From an uncultured bacterium (lineage in GTDB: Bacteria; Eisenbacteria; RBG-16-71-46; CAIMUX01), in NCBI GenBank assembly GCA_946886185.1, contig CAMPIC010000182.1, forward strand, positions 1 through 6,336: 6,336 nt of DNA. Reading direction: 5' to 3'. Within the stretch, counting starts at the first letter, position 1; every line of letters starts with the position of its first letter. Shown here piece by piece: positions 5,574 through 6,336 of this stretch. A program made the position numbers and the translations under genes. The notes under the pieces were generated by a model. That model ran no database searches, was not told the DNA's origin, and saw only the letters and a list, made by a program, of their open reading frames with translations.

Positions 5574-6336
5574 TCACGGTCGCTCGGAGCCCAGGGGGCG
5601 CTCGGAGCCTGATCGCTGTTCGCGCGTCGGAAAGAGGATGCCCGGCTCGATCGCGGTGGCGATGGAGAGCCCCGCGAACGCGGTGCAGATCGTCGTCTTC
5701 TCCGACGATGCACGGTACGGAGGCAGCAGCACCGCATAAGTCGAGCAGCTCTCCGGATCGCCGAGCGCGGACGTTCCCGCGGCGATCCACTGGTCGATCT
5801 CGGGATCCGCATCGAAAAGGCGTCGTATCTCGATCAGAACGGCCAGCATCCCGTTCGCTTTCGACAGATTGCGCCGCGTACCGACCGTGATCCACTGATC
5901 GGTCGGCAGGACGCTCGCGACTCCTTCCGGACCATGGAGATAGCGCCGGAACGCCGCTTCGATCTCGCCGCGGAGAGCCGGATCCCCGGTCACCTGATAC
6001 ACCGCGAGCATCCCCTCGAGCATGTAATAGACGTTGTGGTGCCACGTCGAAGGGATGAGCTCCGGATCGGGCCGATCGTGATAATGGAACAGCACCGACC
6101 CGCTCTCCTCGAACGAGCGGGCCAGGAACCAGGCAGCCTCCTCGGCCGCTTGCAGCGCTCGTGGATCGCCGGTAGCCGCGTAATAGGCGGAGAGGCTCAG
6201 CGCGGTGGTGCCGGTCGCGACGCTGTACGAGGTGTCGTACCGCTTTCCCTCGAAAAGTCCGTTGGGATAGCTCCCGTCTTCGAACGCGTGCCCATAGATC
6301 TGCGTATCGAGATACCGCCGGTGCGCTTCCTGGTAC
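5574..6336 (-). CDS. Uncharacterised helical-repeat (alpha/alpha-toroid-like) protein, C-terminal part
   Basis: The minus-strand frame is open to the window edge, so the 5' part is missing; 253 residues are visible, counted from the codon at 6335-6333. The stop is TGA at 5576-5574. A start inside the window is unlikely because the same kind of sequence continues upstream of the first GTG (6095). Two similar helical units are visible: AYYAATGDPRALQAAEEAAW and GMLAVYQVTGDPALRGEIEA, with their TGDP turns about 61 residues apart (55 and 116). Aromatic and polar clusters lie around them (RYDTSYSVATGTTAL, STWHHNVYYMLEGM, TDQWITVGTRRN). This pattern recalls alpha/alpha-toroid enzymes such as many carbohydrate-active proteins, but I see no catalytic motif that fixes a family and assign no reaction. 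It is convergent with addA, 24 bases apart, and probably unrelated in function. The C-terminal tail carries a short duplication. Confidence 0.8.
   Translation of the reverse strand, partial: YQEAHRRYLDTQIYGHAFEDGSYPNGLFEGKRYDTSYSVATGTTALSLSAYYAATGDPRALQAAEEAAWFLARSFEESGSVLFHYHDRPDPELIPSTWHHNVYYMLEGMLAVYQVTGDPALRGEIEAAFRRYLHGPEGVASVLPTDQWITVGTRRNLSKANGMLAVLIEIRRLFDADPEIDQWIAAGTSALGDPESCSTYAVLLPPYRASSEKTTICTAFAGLSIATAIEPGILFPTREQRSGSERPLGSERP
5577..5609 (-). repeat. Duplicated GSERP tail of the convergent gene
   Basis: The last residues of the minus-strand protein read GSERPLGSERP before the stop. In DNA, an 11-bp direct repeat (CGCTCGGAGCC on the plus strand) occurs at 5581-5591 and again at 5599-5609, an 18-bp period. 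It lies after the last recognisably folded part of the protein and is probably a dispensable tail. Confidence 0.7.

Noticed and set aside
5587..5603. Possible hairpin terminator just beyond addA (GAGC...GCTC with a bulged inner GC pair)
   Set aside because: Short stem with a bulge, no T-run on either strand, and it lies inside the coding end of the convergent gene.
1..6336. Chi-like recombination hotspot sequences in the window
   Set aside because: I did not notice the E. coli octamer GCTGGTGG, and the Chi of this lineage is unknown. One 6-kb window cannot show over-representation.

Overview
The window is about 65 % GC by eye and almost fully coding. The tight packing and strong preference for G/C at third codon positions suggest a high-GC bacterium. 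I cannot name the phylum from the sequence; it could be Acidobacteriota, Gemmatimonadota, Deltaproteobacteria-like or a candidate phylum. The only long gene-free gap is the 82 bases between the two large plus-strand genes.

Layout. (1) Bases 2-1456 (+) hold the 3' part of an AddB-like subunit: the end of a helicase-like domain, then a complete RecB-type PD-(D/E)XK nuclease with the four cysteines of an AddB-type iron-sulfur staple. (2) Bases 1457-1538 are a short spacer. It carries a 28-codon mini-ORF that overlaps the addB stop at one end and the addA start at the other. (3) Bases 1539-5549 (+) hold a complete 1336-residue AddA/RecB-like superfamily 1 helicase with a C-terminal PD-(D/E)XK nuclease. 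(4) Bases 5574-6336 (-) hold the 3' part of a convergent, unrelated gene. Its product looks like an all-helical, alpha/alpha-toroid-type protein that I cannot name.

Function. The two plus-strand genes together specify an AddAB-type (RecBCD-equivalent) helicase-nuclease. This machine resects double-strand DNA ends and prepares 3' tails for RecA. AddA is the motor and one nuclease; AddB supplies the second nuclease and, in characterised systems, Chi recognition. Gene order (addB then addA) is as in Bacillus. Nothing in the window points to a new defence system or a mobile element.

The unusual part is inside addA. Four low-complexity, Ser/Ala/Thr-rich segments interrupt the conserved helicase-nuclease scaffold. 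One is an 18-bp tandem array encoding a hexapeptide repeat, entered through a 25-bp near-perfect palindrome. At least one other segment has much more A/T in third codon positions than its flanks. The neighbouring minus-strand gene also ends in a short 18-bp-period duplication.
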